Assembly: GCA_963739615.1 (NCBI GenBank)
Contig: CAVUBD010000006.1
Coordinates: 14,573-78,572, forward strand
Reading direction: 5' to 3'
Length of the DNA: 64,000 bases
Origin: Palsa-504 sp963739615
GTDB taxonomy: Bacteria > Actinomycetota > Actinomycetes > Streptosporangiales > Streptosporangiaceae
Part shown: piece after piece, positions 41,096 through 50,377 of the stretch
Position numbering within the stretch: position 1 is the first letter of the stretch
How the letters are laid out: every line of letters begins with the position of its first letter
Program-made: the position numbers and the translations under genes
The notes under the pieces: model-generated
What the model saw: the letters and a program-made list of their open reading frames with translations, nothing else
Database searches by the model: none
Told to the model about the DNA's origin: nothing

Positions 41096-42391
41096 GTGAC
41101 CTCTCGCAGCGACGCCCTGTTCTCCCGGGCGCGGAAAGTGACCCCGGGCGGCGTGAACTCGCCGGTGCGCGCGTTCGGCGCCGTCGGCGGCGTGCCCAGG
41201 TTCATGGTCCGCGGATCGGGCCCTTACCTGACGGACGCGGACGGGCGCGAGTACGTCGACCTGGTGTGCTCCTGGGGCCCGATGATCCTCGGGCATGCCC
41301 ATCCGGCGGTCGTGTCCGCCGTCTCCGCGGCGCTGGCGGACGGCACCTCGTTCGGCACCGCCACGCCGGGCGAGGTCGAGCTGGCTGAGGTGCTCGTCGC
41401 GCGCGCCCCGGTGGAGCAGGTCCGCCTGGTCAACTCGGGTACCGAGGCGACGATGTCCGCCGTGCGGCTGGCCCGCGGGTTCACCGGGCGCCCGCTGGTG
41501 GTCAAGTTCGCGGGGTGCTACCACGGGCACGTGGACGCGCTGCTCGCGGCGGCCGGTTCCGGGGTGGCCACGTTCGGGCTGCCTGACTCGCCCGGCGTGA
41601 CCGGCGCCGCCGCGTCCGACACCATCGTGCTGCCCTACAACGACGCCGACGCCGTGTCGGCGGTGTTCGCCGAGCGCGGCTCGGCTGTGGCGTGCGTGAT
41701 CACCGAGGCGTGCCCGGCGAACATGGGCATCGTGCCGCCCGCACCGGGGTTCAACGCCCTGCTGGCGTCGCTGTGCACGTCGGCCGGCGCCCTGCTGATC
41801 ATGGACGAGGTGCTGACCGGGTTCCGGGTGACCTCGTCGGGCTGGTACGGCGTCAACGGGGTCGCCGGTGACCTGGTGACGTTCGGCAAGGTGATGGGCG
41901 GCGGCCTGCCGTGCGCCGCCTTCGGCGGCCGCGCCGAGGTCATGTCGCGCCTCGCGCCGGCCGGCCCGGTCTACCAGGCGGGCACGCTGTCGGGTAACCC
42001 GCTCGCGGTCGCGGCCGGGCTGGCCACCCTGCGCGCGTGCACCCCGGATGTGTACGCGCGGGTGGACGACGCCGCCGCCGCCGTGGCCAAGCTCGCGTCC
42101 GCCGCGCTGACCGCGGCGGGCGTGCCGTTCTGGCTGTCCGAGGCGGGCAGCCTGTTCTCGGTGTTCCTCGGGCGCTCCGAGCCGGTGCGGTCTTTTGCCG
42201 ACGCGAAGGCGCAGTCGGCCGCCGCGTACGCCGCGTTCTTCCACGCCATGCTCGACGGCGGCGTCTACCTGCCGCCGTCCCCCTACGAGGCCTGGTTCCT
42301 CTCCGCGGCGCACGACGACGCCGCCCTGTCCCGCATCGCGGACGCCCTCCCCGCCGCCGCCCGCGCCGCCGCCGTCGCCCTAGCCGCCTGA
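41096..42391 (+). CDS. hemL: Glutamate-1-semialdehyde 2,1-aminomutase
   Basis: 431 aa from GTG. Class III aminotransferase with the PLP lysine in VTFGKVMGGGLPCAAFGG; start SRARKVTPGGVNSPVRAFG and CYHGHVDALLAAAG are typical of HemL. Makes aminolevulinate, completing the C5 route begun by HemA. Operon position 9 nt after the primase-like gene. Confidence 0.95.
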   Translation: MTSRSDALFSRARKVTPGGVNSPVRAFGAVGGVPRFMVRGSGPYLTDADGREYVDLVCSWGPMILGHAHPAVVSAVSAALADGTSFGTATPGEVELAEVLVARAPVEQVRLVNSGTEATMSAVRLARGFTGRPLVVKFAGCYHGHVDALLAAAGSGVATFGLPDSPGVTGAAASDTIVLPYNDADAVSAVFAERGSAVACVITEACPANMGIVPPAPGFNALLASLCTSAGALLIMDEVLTGFRVTSSGWYGVNGVAGDLVTFGKVMGGGLPCAAFGGRAEVMSRLAPAGPVYQAGTLSGNPLAVAAGLATLRACTPDVYARVDDAAAAVAKLASAALTAAGVPFWLSEAGSLFSVFLGRSEPVRSFADAKAQSAAAYAAFFHAMLDGGVYLPPSPYEAWFLSAAHDDAALSRIADALPAAARAAAVALAA

Positions 42392-42435
42392 TTCGAGATC
42401 GTGGCCCTGCTGGGAGTGGGTAAGCTGACCGGGCT

Positions 42436-43071
42436 ATGTCTGACACGACCATCGTCCACCTGCTCAGGCACGGAGAGGTGGAAAACCCGGCCGGCATCAT
42501 CTACGGGCGCCTGCCGGGGTACCACTTGTCCGCTAATGGCCGCTCGATGGCCAGCGCCGCAGCTGACTTTTTCTCCGAACGGGCGGTGGTGGCACTGTTC
42601 TGCTCCCCGCTCGAGCGAGCCCAGGAGACCGCGCGCCCGGTGGCGGAGCGGCTCGGGCTCGACATCGTGACCGACGACCGGCTGATCGAGTCGTGGAATC
42701 ACTTCGAGGGCCTGAAGTTCGGCGTGGGCGACGGCTCGCTGCGGCGCCCCGGGCACTGGCCGTACCTGATCAATCCGTTCCGGCCTTCCTGGGGCGAGCC
42801 GTACCGCGTGGTCGCGGCCAGGATGCTCGCCATGCTTGAGACCGCGCGGACGGCCGCGGCCGGCCAGGAGGCGGTCTGCGTGAGCCACCAGCTGCCCATC
42901 TGGGTGACCAGGCGGACGGCCGAGAGAAAGCGCTTGTGGCATAACCCGGCCGGGCGTGAATGCGCCCTCGGCAGCGTCACTAGCTTTACCTACTCGGGCG
43001 ACCGGCTGACCGGCGTGTCCTACGCGGTGCCGGCCCGGCGACAGGTGACGCAGGGCGATGCGGCACAATAG
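42436..43071 (+). CDS. Histidine phosphatase family protein
   Basis: 211 aa. Phosphohistidine motif HLLRHGEVENP at residues 8-18, second catalytic Glu region, and late CVSHQLPIWV holding the second His. Similar to phosphoglycerate-mutase-like proteins that conventionally precede the cytochrome c maturation genes in actinobacteria. Substrate unknown. Overlaps the possible early start of the next gene. Confidence 0.87.
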   Translation: MSDTTIVHLLRHGEVENPAGIIYGRLPGYHLSANGRSMASAAADFFSERAVVALFCSPLERAQETARPVAERLGLDIVTDDRLIESWNHFEGLKFGVGDGSLRRPGHWPYLINPFRPSWGEPYRVVAARMLAMLETARTAAAGQEAVCVSHQLPIWVTRRTAERKRLWHNPAGRECALGSVTSFTYSGDRLTGVSYAVPARRQVTQGDAAQ

Positions 43072-43111
43072 TGCGGTACTACCCTTTGTAGGAGATCGCA
43101 AGGATCCGCCC

Positions 43112-43720
43112 GTGTTCCCCGCCTTCCGTGTGTCCAGGGCCAAGCGCCGCACGGTCGCCTTGGCGGCGGCCGTATGCACCGGGGTCATTCTCGCCGTGGT
43201 GCTCGTGGCCGGATGGGCGGGTGGCGGGACCAGCAACGTTACTGACGTGGACGGCAGCAACAGCGCGGTGCTCTACACGGCGGGCCACCGCCCGGTGGCC
43301 CCGGATTTCACCGGGACCACGCTGACCGGTTCGCGGCTCAGCTTTTCTTCCTACCGGGACAAGGTGGTCGTGCTCAACTTCTGGGGATCGTGGTGCGTAC
43401 CATGCCGCGAGGAGGCTACGACCCTGGCCTCAGTGGCCGCACTGTACCGCTCGTCGGGCGTGGCCTTCCTCGGCGTGGACGTGCGTGACACCACGGCCAG
43501 CGCCGAGGCCTTCGCCCGCAGCTTCGGCGTCACGTACCCGAGCGTGAGCGATCCGAGCTCGGTGATCACTCTCGATTTCACTTCGGTGGTGCCCATCGCC
43601 GGGACCCCGACGACCCTGGTGATCGACCCTTCCGGGCACATCGCCGGCGCGGTCTTCGGCCAGGTGACCTATCCGGAACTGACCACGATCCTGACGAAGG
43701 TCACCGGGAAGGCGGGCTGA
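43112..43720 (+). CDS. TlpA/ResA-like membrane-anchored thiol-disulfide oxidoreductase
   Basis: 202 aa from GTG 43112, which has AAGGA 7 nt upstream; ATG 43058 (18 residues more) is also open. Membrane anchor TVALAAAVCTGVILAVVLVA, then a thioredoxin domain with WCVPC in VVLNFWGSWCVPCREEATTL and cis-Pro IAGTPTTLVIDPSG. Reduces apocytochrome c cysteines outside the membrane before heme is attached by ResB/CcsA. Normally paired with CcdA, which is not present between it and resB. Confidence 0.88.
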   Translation: MFPAFRVSRAKRRTVALAAAVCTGVILAVVLVAGWAGGGTSNVTDVDGSNSAVLYTAGHRPVAPDFTGTTLTGSRLSFSSYRDKVVVLNFWGSWCVPCREEATTLASVAALYRSSGVAFLGVDVRDTTASAEAFARSFGVTYPSVSDPSSVITLDFTSVVPIAGTPTTLVIDPSGHIAGAVFGQVTYPELTTILTKVTGKAG

Positions 43721-43733
43721 CGGTGGTGAGCCG

Positions 43734-45439
43734 ATGACCGATGTGCGGGTGCCGGAGACGGATCCCTTCGACCCCGCGGCGGGCGAGCAGGATGACATGC
43801 TGGCCCGGGGGGGCGAACCCCCCCCCGATCACGGGGGGGCTGCCAGCCCCCCGTCCCCCCCCGGGCCGACTGGCTGAAATGGGCCTGGCGCCAGCTCACC
43901 TCGATGCGGATCGCGCTTGTGCTGCTGTTCCTGCTGGCCCTGGGCAGCGTGCCCGGGTCGATGCTGCCGCAGGAAGGCAACGACCCGGCCGGCGTCCAGC
44001 AGTACTACACCTCGCACCCGGGCCTCGCGCCGCTGCTGAACCACCTCGGGCTGTTCAACGTCTTCGCCGCGCCCTGGTTCGCCGCCATCTACCTGCTGCT
44101 GTTCGCGTCCCTGGTCGGCTGCGTAGTGCCGCGTACGTTCCGGCTGGCGGGCTCGGCCCGGACGCTTCCGCCGCGGGCGCCGCGCAACCTGGCCAGGCTG
44201 CCCAGGTCCGCCGAGTACGCCACCGCGCTCCCGCCAGGCAACGCGGTCGAGGTAGCGGCGCGGGTCTTGTCCGGCCACGGGTTCCGGCTGCGACGGCCCG
44301 CGGATGGCGACCCCGCGGGCGGCGACCCCGCGGGCAGCTGGGTGTCCGCGGAGAAGGGGTACCTGCGGGAGGCGGGCAACCTGCTCTTCCACCTGGCGCT
44401 GCTCGGGGTCCTCGTGGCGGTGGCGCTCGGCGGCCTGTTCGGTTACAAGGCCGACCGGCTGCTCGTGGAGGGGACTTCCTTCGCCGATACGCAGAGCGCG
44501 CTCGACGAGTTTCATCCGGGTCGGCTCGTCACCGCCGCCGACCTGGGCCCGTTCACGCTCACGCTGGACAAGTTCGATGCCAGCTACGTCTCCTCCGGTC
44601 CGCAGCGCGGCCAGCCGTCCTCGTTCGACGCGCAGGTCAGCTACACCGACCAGCCCGGCGGCGTGACACGTTCGGCCCGCATCGAGGTCAACCGCCCGCT
44701 GTCGGTCGACGGGGCGAAGGTGTACCTGATCGGGCACGGATACGCACCGGAGTTCAAGGTGACCGATTCTCGCGGTCACGTGGTGTACAACGACGCGCAG
44801 CCCTTCGTCTCCGGGGCCGCTGGAAACTTCCTTTCCGCGGGCGTGCTCAAGGTGCCTGGTGCGCAGCCGCAGCAGCTCGGCTTCACCGGCGTCTTCGTGC
44901 CGACCGCGGTCGACGTCGGCGGCACCCTTGAGTCGGTCTTCCCGGCCGCGGACAACCCGGCGGTGAGCCTGATCGCCTACGCGGGAAACCTGGGCATGAA
45001 CAGCGGCGCGCCGCAGTCGGTCTACCAGATCGACACCGCCGGGATGCGGCGGCTGACGGCCCAGCCGCAGGTGCTGCAGGTCGGCCAGTCACTGAAGCTG
45101 CCCGACGGCCTGGGCACGGTCACGTTCACCGGTTACCGTCAGTGGGTCAGCCTGGCCATCACCCATGACCCGGGCCAGCTGCCCGCCCTGATCTGCGGCA
45201 TCGCCGCCCTGGGCGGACTGCTGCTGTCGTTCATGGTCCGGCGCAGGCGGGTTTTCGTCCGGGCCCGTCCCGGTCAGCACGGCACCACCGTGAACGTCGG
45301 CGGCCTAGCCAGGACCGATGCCAGCGGCGGCTTCGAGGACGAGTTCGCGGCCCTCGCCGCCGAGCTGCGGGCGGCCCACCAGGATCAGCAGGCACCGGCG
45401 CCCGTTCAGGCAGCGCCCATCCAACAACAGGGAGAGTGA
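43734..45439 (+). CDS. resB: ResB, cytochrome c maturation protein, frame broken in a poly-G/C element
   Basis: The body (43904-45439, 511 aa) is a clear ResB/Ccs1: MRIALVLLFLLALGSVPGSM, LLFHLALLGVLVAVALGGLF, large extracytoplasmic domain, late LICGIAALGGLLLSFMVRRR. The natural start is probably ATG 43734 (MTDVRVPETDPFDPAAGEQD), but that frame ends at a TGA at 43877 and differs from the ResB frame (RADWLKWAWRQLTS) by one base. The break falls in the G/C-run hairpin at 43802-43867. An internal start at 43904 would give a protein lacking the first cytoplasmic segment. With CcsA it delivers and attaches heme. Confidence 0.85.
43802..43867. repeat. Palindromic poly-G/poly-C element in the resB start
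   Basis: Outer arms GGCCCGGGGGGG / CCCCCCCGGGCC enclose a C9 run and an inner hairpin CGGGGGGGCT / AGCCCCCCG. Runs in order: G7, C9, G7, C6, C8. It resembles a small REP-like or slippage-prone element. Confidence 0.8.
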
Positions 45440-45444
45440 GGGCC

Positions 45445-46551
45445 ATGCCCGTCAACCTTGCCCTAGGGCACGTCAGCAACGACTTCCTGATCGCGGCACT
45501 GGTCATCTACTCCCTGTCCGTGGTCGCGTTCGCCGGTGACTTCGCGTTCGGGCGGCCGCGGCGGGCGGATGCGTCCGCACGCGTGCAGCAGGCGCAGCAG
45601 CGGGCAGGCGCCCTGGCCACGATCGGCGCGGCCGGCCTGGCGCAGGCGGCCGGCGGCGACCAGGAGGTGGCGGGCCCGGCCGATCCGGCCACTGAGGGGT
45701 CTTCCCCGGGCCGGGGCGGCGACGGCCCAGGCGTCGCGGACTCGATGCCCGAACTCGCGGTCCCTGGATGGCGGGCGGTCCGTCAGGCGGGCGGCTGGGT
45801 GCAGGCCGCCGTCGCTCTAAGCGGCGCCGGCGTGGTGGCCCACACGGTGGCCGTCGTCACCCGCGGGCTGGCCGTGCACCGGGCGCCCTGGGGCAACATG
45901 TACGAGTTCGTCACCGCGCTGACCTGTGTCGCCGCAATCTTCTTCCTGTACGCGATGATCCGGTACCGGGCCTGGACCCTCGGCGTGTTCGTCATGGGCG
46001 CGGTCGTCGTGGCCCTCGGGCTGGCGGAGACGCTCATTTACACCGCGGCCGGCCAGCTGGTCCCGGCGCTGCAGTCGTACTGGCTCGATATCCACGTCAC
46101 CGCGATGACGCTGGCGACCGGCATCTTCTTCGTCGCGGCCGTGCTCGGCTTCGTGTACCTCACCGTCGACAGGTACGCCCGGCGGGTGGCGGCCGGGCGG
46201 GCGGTGCCGGACAACGGGATCGTCCGCAGGCTGCCCACGATCGAGCAGCTCGACCGGCTGACCTACCGGACGATCATGTTCGGTTTCCCTGTCTGGACGT
46301 TCGGCGTCATCGCGGGCGCGATCTGGGCCGACCAGGCCTGGGGCCGTTACTGGGGCTGGGACGCGGTGGAGACCTGGGCCTTCATCACCTGGGTGCTTTA
46401 CGCCGCGTTCCTGCACGCCAGGGCCACTGCGGGCTGGCGCGGACGGCGGGCCCACTACATCCAGCTGCTCGGCTTCACCAGCCTGATCTTCAACATCCTG
46501 GTCGTGCAGGTGTTCATCGCCGGGCTGCACTCATACGCCGGCGTGAGCTGA
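45445..46551 (+). CDS. ccsA: CcsA/ResC cytochrome c synthase subunit
   Basis: 368 aa from ATG 45445 (GTG 45436 is 3 codons earlier). About eight membrane segments. The heme-handling WWD motif is WGRYWGWDAVETWAFITW, and WGNMYEFVTALT is the second family signature. An inserted low-complexity loop (residues ~33-100) is long for the family. Forms the heme exporter and synthase with ResB in System II. Confidence 0.93.
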   Translation: MPVNLALGHVSNDFLIAALVIYSLSVVAFAGDFAFGRPRRADASARVQQAQQRAGALATIGAAGLAQAAGGDQEVAGPADPATEGSSPGRGGDGPGVADSMPELAVPGWRAVRQAGGWVQAAVALSGAGVVAHTVAVVTRGLAVHRAPWGNMYEFVTALTCVAAIFFLYAMIRYRAWTLGVFVMGAVVVALGLAETLIYTAAGQLVPALQSYWLDIHVTAMTLATGIFFVAAVLGFVYLTVDRYARRVAAGRAVPDNGIVRRLPTIEQLDRLTYRTIMFGFPVWTFGVIAGAIWADQAWGRYWGWDAVETWAFITWVLYAAFLHARATAGWRGRRAHYIQLLGFTSLIFNILVVQVFIAGLHSYAGVS

Positions 46552-46583
46552 CTCCCGGCGGCGGCCGGCCGGGTCAGGGACCC

Positions 46584-47015
46584 CTAGACTTCTTCGCCCG
46601 CCTGGGAGTTGCCGTGAATCGCGCGGTCAAGCGCCCGCAGGAAGTCCGGGTCGTCGTCCGGGCCCTTCGGCGCCCCGCGGGCCGCGTCGGCAGCCCTCGC
46701 CCGTCCGGCCGGGTGACGTACCACGGCATCGTCGGCATCCGTCCATCGCCTGTTCAGAAACCCGCGGTCGTCACCTGAAGGACCTGAATCCTGATCCGCC
46801 ATCGGCGACAGGGGCGGCGAAGACGGCCCGCGTACCGGCCGCCGGACGATGAGCCAGGCGATGGCGCCGCCGATGAACGTCACCGTGATGATGGCGATCC
46901 AGGCTCGTTTGGGCAGCCCCCGGCACTCCGGGGCGGGCGTCAGGATGGCGTCCGTCAGGCAGTAAAGCCAGAAGCCCGTCATGAACAGTGCAAATAGGGC
47001 GCCGGACAGCAACAT
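46584..47015 (-). CDS. PLDc_N-domain membrane protein
   Basis: 143 aa from ATG 47013-47015. Two membrane segments, MLLSGALFALFMTGFWLYCL and RAWIAIITVTFIGGAIAWLI, separated by TDAILTPAPECRGLPK, the PLD nuclease N-terminal pattern of small actinobacterial proteins. The C-terminal 75 aa are hydrophilic and likely disordered. The open frame upstream to 47207 is not supported. Unknown function. Confidence 0.8.
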   Translation of the reverse strand: MLLSGALFALFMTGFWLYCLTDAILTPAPECRGLPKRAWIAIITVTFIGGAIAWLIVRRPVRGPSSPPLSPMADQDSGPSGDDRGFLNRRWTDADDAVVRHPAGRARAADAARGAPKGPDDDPDFLRALDRAIHGNSQAGEEV

Positions 47016-47169
47016 GGCGGAAATCCTAACCCTAGCTGTATACGTTCCGGGTCGGAATAGGTCAAGTTCTGCACCCCCGCGCCCGCTGCCAGCCATTGCG
47101 CGCATAACGTGACGCAGCGGCCGATCTCGACATACGCTGGCGTCAGGCGAGAGAGCAGGAGAACGGCAC

Positions 47170-48411
47170 ATGCGGCTACGGCTTTTCAACCGCGTCCGCC
47201 GGCTCACTCACCGCAAGCCCGCAACGGAAACAGGTGCCGCGGCTTCCGGCGCGCAGGGACGTCATCGTCGCGGGAAACGCCGTAAGCCTGCGGAGCCCGC
47301 CAAGCCGTCCGGCATGACGGCGGAGTCGGCGGGATCGCCCCCGGGGCCGCCGCCTGCGCCCGAGGAATGGTTTACGCCGGGCGAGCCGACCGCGCCGGGT
47401 GCGTGGCCGGGCTCGCCGCCCGACGGTTCGCCGGTCGCCGAGGCACCCGTGGCGCCCGGTATCCCGGCTGGACCCCTTACCCTCCCGCCGCTGGGCAGCG
47501 CTGGGCACCATGGTCCGGCCGGGACCGTTCCGGAACCAGGACCCCGTCGGCCGGGCGGATCCCCGGGCCGGTCAGCGGGGCGTGCCGGACCGGACCGGGC
47601 GCGGATCCGCGAGGCGCCTCCGGACGCGGTCGGCTTCGGTGAGATAGCCAGGCCCGCGCCCGCCGCTCCCAGCCCCCGCGCGCACTGGCATGAGACGGCC
47701 CAGGTTCCCCGCCAGCCTGGCGGAAGCGGCCGGTCGTCCTTGCGGGCGGCCGGAGCGGCCCTGCGGACCAGGCTGCCCTTCGCGGCTCCGCATCCGCGGG
47801 AGCGGCCGCCGACCGTGGACGGCCGCCGGAACTGCGGCTCGATTGAGCGTATCCTGTGGCGGCAGTGGGATGCGACGGCGCCGCCGCCCCCCGAGGTGAT
47901 CGCCGCCGTCGACCGGCTGGCTGAGCTGCCCGAGCGGATCAAGGAGCGGCTGACCGACGGCCTCGACGCGATCTTCATCGGGCCGGGCGGTGTCCCCGAA
48001 CTCGACGAGATGACCGGGCTGCGCGGTGTCCCGCTCCCGGCCGGACGGGCCACCTGGGACGCCTGCGCGGGCGCCTACGGCGAACGGAAGATCGTGGTCG
48101 GCTCGCAGCCGTCGCCGACCCCCGACGTCATGTGCCACGAGGTCGGCCACGCGCTCGATGATCTCGACAGCCAGCAGGGTAAATGGCAATCTGACTCTGC
48201 GGAGTTCCGCATGCTTTACGATCAATGCCAGCCACATCTCGCCAGCGATTTCCACCGCCAGCCCGGTGGCCTTGGACGCAAGGAATTTTTCGCGGACGCC
48301 TTTGCCGCGATCGCGTCCAGGCAGCGGCCTGCGCTGGTGGACATGCTGAGCGGGGACACACGGACTGCGCTAAGGGTCATGCTTTACTTCAACCGGCGCT
48401 ATGGCATCTAG
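47170..48411 (+). CDS. HEVGH zinc metallopeptidase with long disordered N-terminus
   Basis: 413 aa. Residues 1-225 are basic/Pro-rich and disordered. The C-terminal domain has the zinc motif MCHEVGHALDDLDS (HExxH, residues ~320-330) and a downstream acidic KEFFADAFAAIASRQRPAL that supplies the third ligand. This resembles the anthrax-lethal-factor-like (ATLF) metallopeptidases. No signal peptide, though the first residues RLRLFNRVRRL are basic/hydrophobic. A small gene follows 11 nt downstream. It may be a cytoplasmic protease or an exported effector; neither is shown. Confidence 0.72.
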   Translation: MRLRLFNRVRRLTHRKPATETGAAASGAQGRHRRGKRRKPAEPAKPSGMTAESAGSPPGPPPAPEEWFTPGEPTAPGAWPGSPPDGSPVAEAPVAPGIPAGPLTLPPLGSAGHHGPAGTVPEPGPRRPGGSPGRSAGRAGPDRARIREAPPDAVGFGEIARPAPAAPSPRAHWHETAQVPRQPGGSGRSSLRAAGAALRTRLPFAAPHPRERPPTVDGRRNCGSIERILWRQWDATAPPPPEVIAAVDRLAELPERIKERLTDGLDAIFIGPGGVPELDEMTGLRGVPLPAGRATWDACAGAYGERKIVVGSQPSPTPDVMCHEVGHALDDLDSQQGKWQSDSAEFRMLYDQCQPHLASDFHRQPGGLGRKEFFADAFAAIASRQRPALVDMLSGDTRTALRVMLYFNRRYGI

Positions 48412-48422
48412 GGTGATCAGCG

Positions 48423-48704
48423 ATGTTTGTCATACGACTGCCGAACGGAAACCTCAAGGTCCCGCAGACCGCGACAGGTCATGACGGGCGCATCCTCGGC
48501 GACGTATACGTGGAGATCGGGCCTCAGGACGCCGATTACTCCCGGCTGGCGGCGCAAGCGCTGACTCCGGAAGAAGTCGAGCAGCGGCGTAACCGCTGGC
48601 GGGAGGACGACGAGGCGCTGCACAAGGAGTTCCTCGAGTTCGCGAAGCTGAACGGCGAACACGCATGGCCAGACGGCGCCGACGGCGAAGAGCCGCGCGC
48701 CTGA
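48423..48704 (+). CDS. Small hypothetical protein following the metallopeptidase
   Basis: 93 aa. N-terminal beta-rich part (FVIRLPNGNLKVPQTATGHD, GRILGDVYVEIGP) and a charged C-terminal helix (EEVEQRRNRWREDDEALHKE). Not recognised. Spacing suggests one operon with the metallopeptidase, so it may be its partner, substrate or inhibitor (inference). Confidence 0.65.
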   Translation: MFVIRLPNGNLKVPQTATGHDGRILGDVYVEIGPQDADYSRLAAQALTPEEVEQRRNRWREDDEALHKEFLEFAKLNGEHAWPDGADGEEPRA

Positions 48705-48785
48705 GAGTGCTGAGGACCCCCCAAAGAGCCCCGTAGAAACCCCCACGATCCGAAGCAGCCCAGAAAGACCCCCACGGGTCCTGGG

Positions 48786-48813
48786 TGACCTCGGCCTGGC
48801 CCGGCCGAGGTCA
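48786..48813. terminator. Bidirectional hairpin overlapping the bldC stop
   Basis: Perfect 11-bp stem TGACCTCGGCC / GGCCGAGGTCA with loop TGGCCC; the TCA at 48811-48813 is the bldC stop on the reverse strand. Just before it, 48710-48780 is C-rich with repeated ACCCCC blocks. Confidence 0.8.
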
Positions 48814-49020
48814 GGCCGCCGGGTGACCTTGCGGTGATGGTTCGCTGTCGCCGCGCAGCAGCGCGCGCACCTCGGACTCGCGGAACCGGCGGTGCCCGCC
48901 GGGAGTGCGAATGCTGGTGATGCGTCCAGAGGCCGCCCACCGGGTGACGGTCTTCGGATCCACCCGGAACAGTGCGGCCACCTCTCCGGGTGTGAGCAGG
49001 CGCTCGTTGTTGCCGTCCAC
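48811..49020 (-). CDS. bldC: Developmental regulator BldC
   Basis: 69 aa from GTG 49018-49020 with GGAGGAG upstream. MerR-like winged helix LLTPGEVAALFRVDPKTVTR and SIRTPGGHRRFRESEVRALL is nearly identical to Streptomyces BldC, which binds direct repeats in cooperative arrays and delays entry into development. Strong pointer to a differentiating actinobacterium. Confidence 0.95.
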   Translation of the reverse strand: MDGNNERLLTPGEVAALFRVDPKTVTRWAASGRITSIRTPGGHRRFRESEVRALLRGDSEPSPQGHPAA

Positions 49021-49256
49021 GTTCAGTCTCCTCCGACTGTCTCCCTTGAACCTGGTCAGATATCCCTCTAGTTTGGCGCTGAACGAGTACTTTCTACCTA
49101 GATTTCTGGAAATTAGATCAGCGTTTCACGGACGACTCAGCGATAAACGGTAGCTGTGACATTACTTTCAGTAATAACCCCAAGAGTTTCCTGATTTTTC
49201 GCGCGACTCTGGCGTCGCAGAAAGTCACGCAGGGAGACGGCAAGAAGGGCGGCAGG

Positions 49257-50276
49257 ATGACCGACGGCGGACCCGCGCTGGTCAGCCTGGCCGAGATTTC
49301 AGCAGCGGCCAGGCTGCTCGCGCCCGTGGTGGTCCGCACGCCGCTGATCCCTTTCCCCAGGCTCGAGCCTCCTCTGCTGATCAAGCCCGAATCGCTTCAG
49401 CCCACCGGATCGTTCAAGCTGCGGGGTGCCTATACCGCGATCAAGGCGAGCGAGCCGGCCGCGAGGCAACGCGGCGTCGTCGCCCATTCCAGCGGGAACC
49501 ATGGTCATGCGGTGGCCTACGCCGCGGCCCTGCTCGGCGTGCGCGCGGTGGTAGTGGTCCCGAGTACGGCTCCTGAGGTCAAGACCGAGGCGATCAAGTA
49601 CTACGGCGCCGAGCTTGTGACCGTGGCCCCGGCGTTGTCAGCGCGGATCGCTGCCACCGAGGAACTCGTGGCCAGGCACGGGTACGTGCTGATCCCGCCG
49701 TTTGATGACCGGAACGTCATCGCCGGGCAGGGCACGATCGGGCTGGAAATCACGGCCGACTGCCCGCAGGCTGATCTGGTCATCGTGCCGGTCAGCGGAG
49801 GCGGGCTGATCTCGGGCATCGCCGCGGCCGTGCGGGCGGGCTGTCCTGGCGCCTGCGTAGTCGGCGTCGAACCGGAACTCGCCGCAGACGCCCGCGACTC
49901 CCTTCGCCGCGGTGAGCGGGTCGCGTGGCCTGCGGCCGAAGTCCAGCGGACCATCGCGGACGCGCTCCGGGTCGAGCAGGTCGGCGCGCTGCCGTTCGCG
50001 CACATCCGCCAGCTGGTGACCGGGATCGTCACGGTGACAGAAGGCGAGATGCTCGCCGCGGTCAGGCGGCTCGCGAGCCAGGTCCGGCTGGTCGCGGAGC
50101 CAGGCGGAGCGGCCGCGGTGGCGGCGTGGCTCTTTCACAGGGACGAACTGCCCAGGGCCGCAACGCCAGTGGCCGTGCTCTCCGGCGGCAACATCGACCC
50201 GCAGCTGCTGGCGAGCATCCTGGCCCGCGATCCTGAGTTACGGTGCATGCCGCGCCGCCAGAACTCTTCTACCTAA
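49257..50276 (+). CDS. Threonine/serine dehydratase-like PLP enzyme
   Basis: 339 aa, fold type II. PLP lysine in SLQPTGSFKLRGAYTAI (residue ~54), SSGNHGHAVAYAAALLG, and the phosphate-binding SGGGLISGIAAA. It lacks the C-terminal ACT domain of biosynthetic IlvA, so it is more like a catabolic threonine dehydratase or serine racemase. Monocistronic; a promoter region of 236 bases is shared with bldC. Confidence 0.87.
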   Translation: MTDGGPALVSLAEISAAARLLAPVVVRTPLIPFPRLEPPLLIKPESLQPTGSFKLRGAYTAIKASEPAARQRGVVAHSSGNHGHAVAYAAALLGVRAVVVVPSTAPEVKTEAIKYYGAELVTVAPALSARIAATEELVARHGYVLIPPFDDRNVIAGQGTIGLEITADCPQADLVIVPVSGGGLISGIAAAVRAGCPGACVVGVEPELAADARDSLRRGERVAWPAAEVQRTIADALRVEQVGALPFAHIRQLVTGIVTVTEGEMLAAVRRLASQVRLVAEPGGAAAVAAWLFHRDELPRAATPVAVLSGGNIDPQLLASILARDPELRCMPRRQNSST

Positions 50277-50304
50277 GTAGACATTATCGGCTCTACCTAG
50301 GTAG
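50269..50304. promoter_or_regulatory. Pair of CTACCTARGTAG palindromes
   Basis: CTACCTAAGTAG (50269-50280) and CTACCTAGGTAG (50293-50304), 24 bp centre to centre, that is, on nearly the same helix face after two turns. The first overlaps the dehydratase stop codon. A third partial copy, TCTACCTAG, lies at 49093 before bldC. Possible operator for the downstream membrane gene. Confidence 0.45.
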
Positions 50305-50377
50305 GATCCGCAATTGTGGGGTATCGCTCCGATTTTTCCGCGCCGGCGCTGGCCGACCTGTGCGCTACGCCGTCCCG

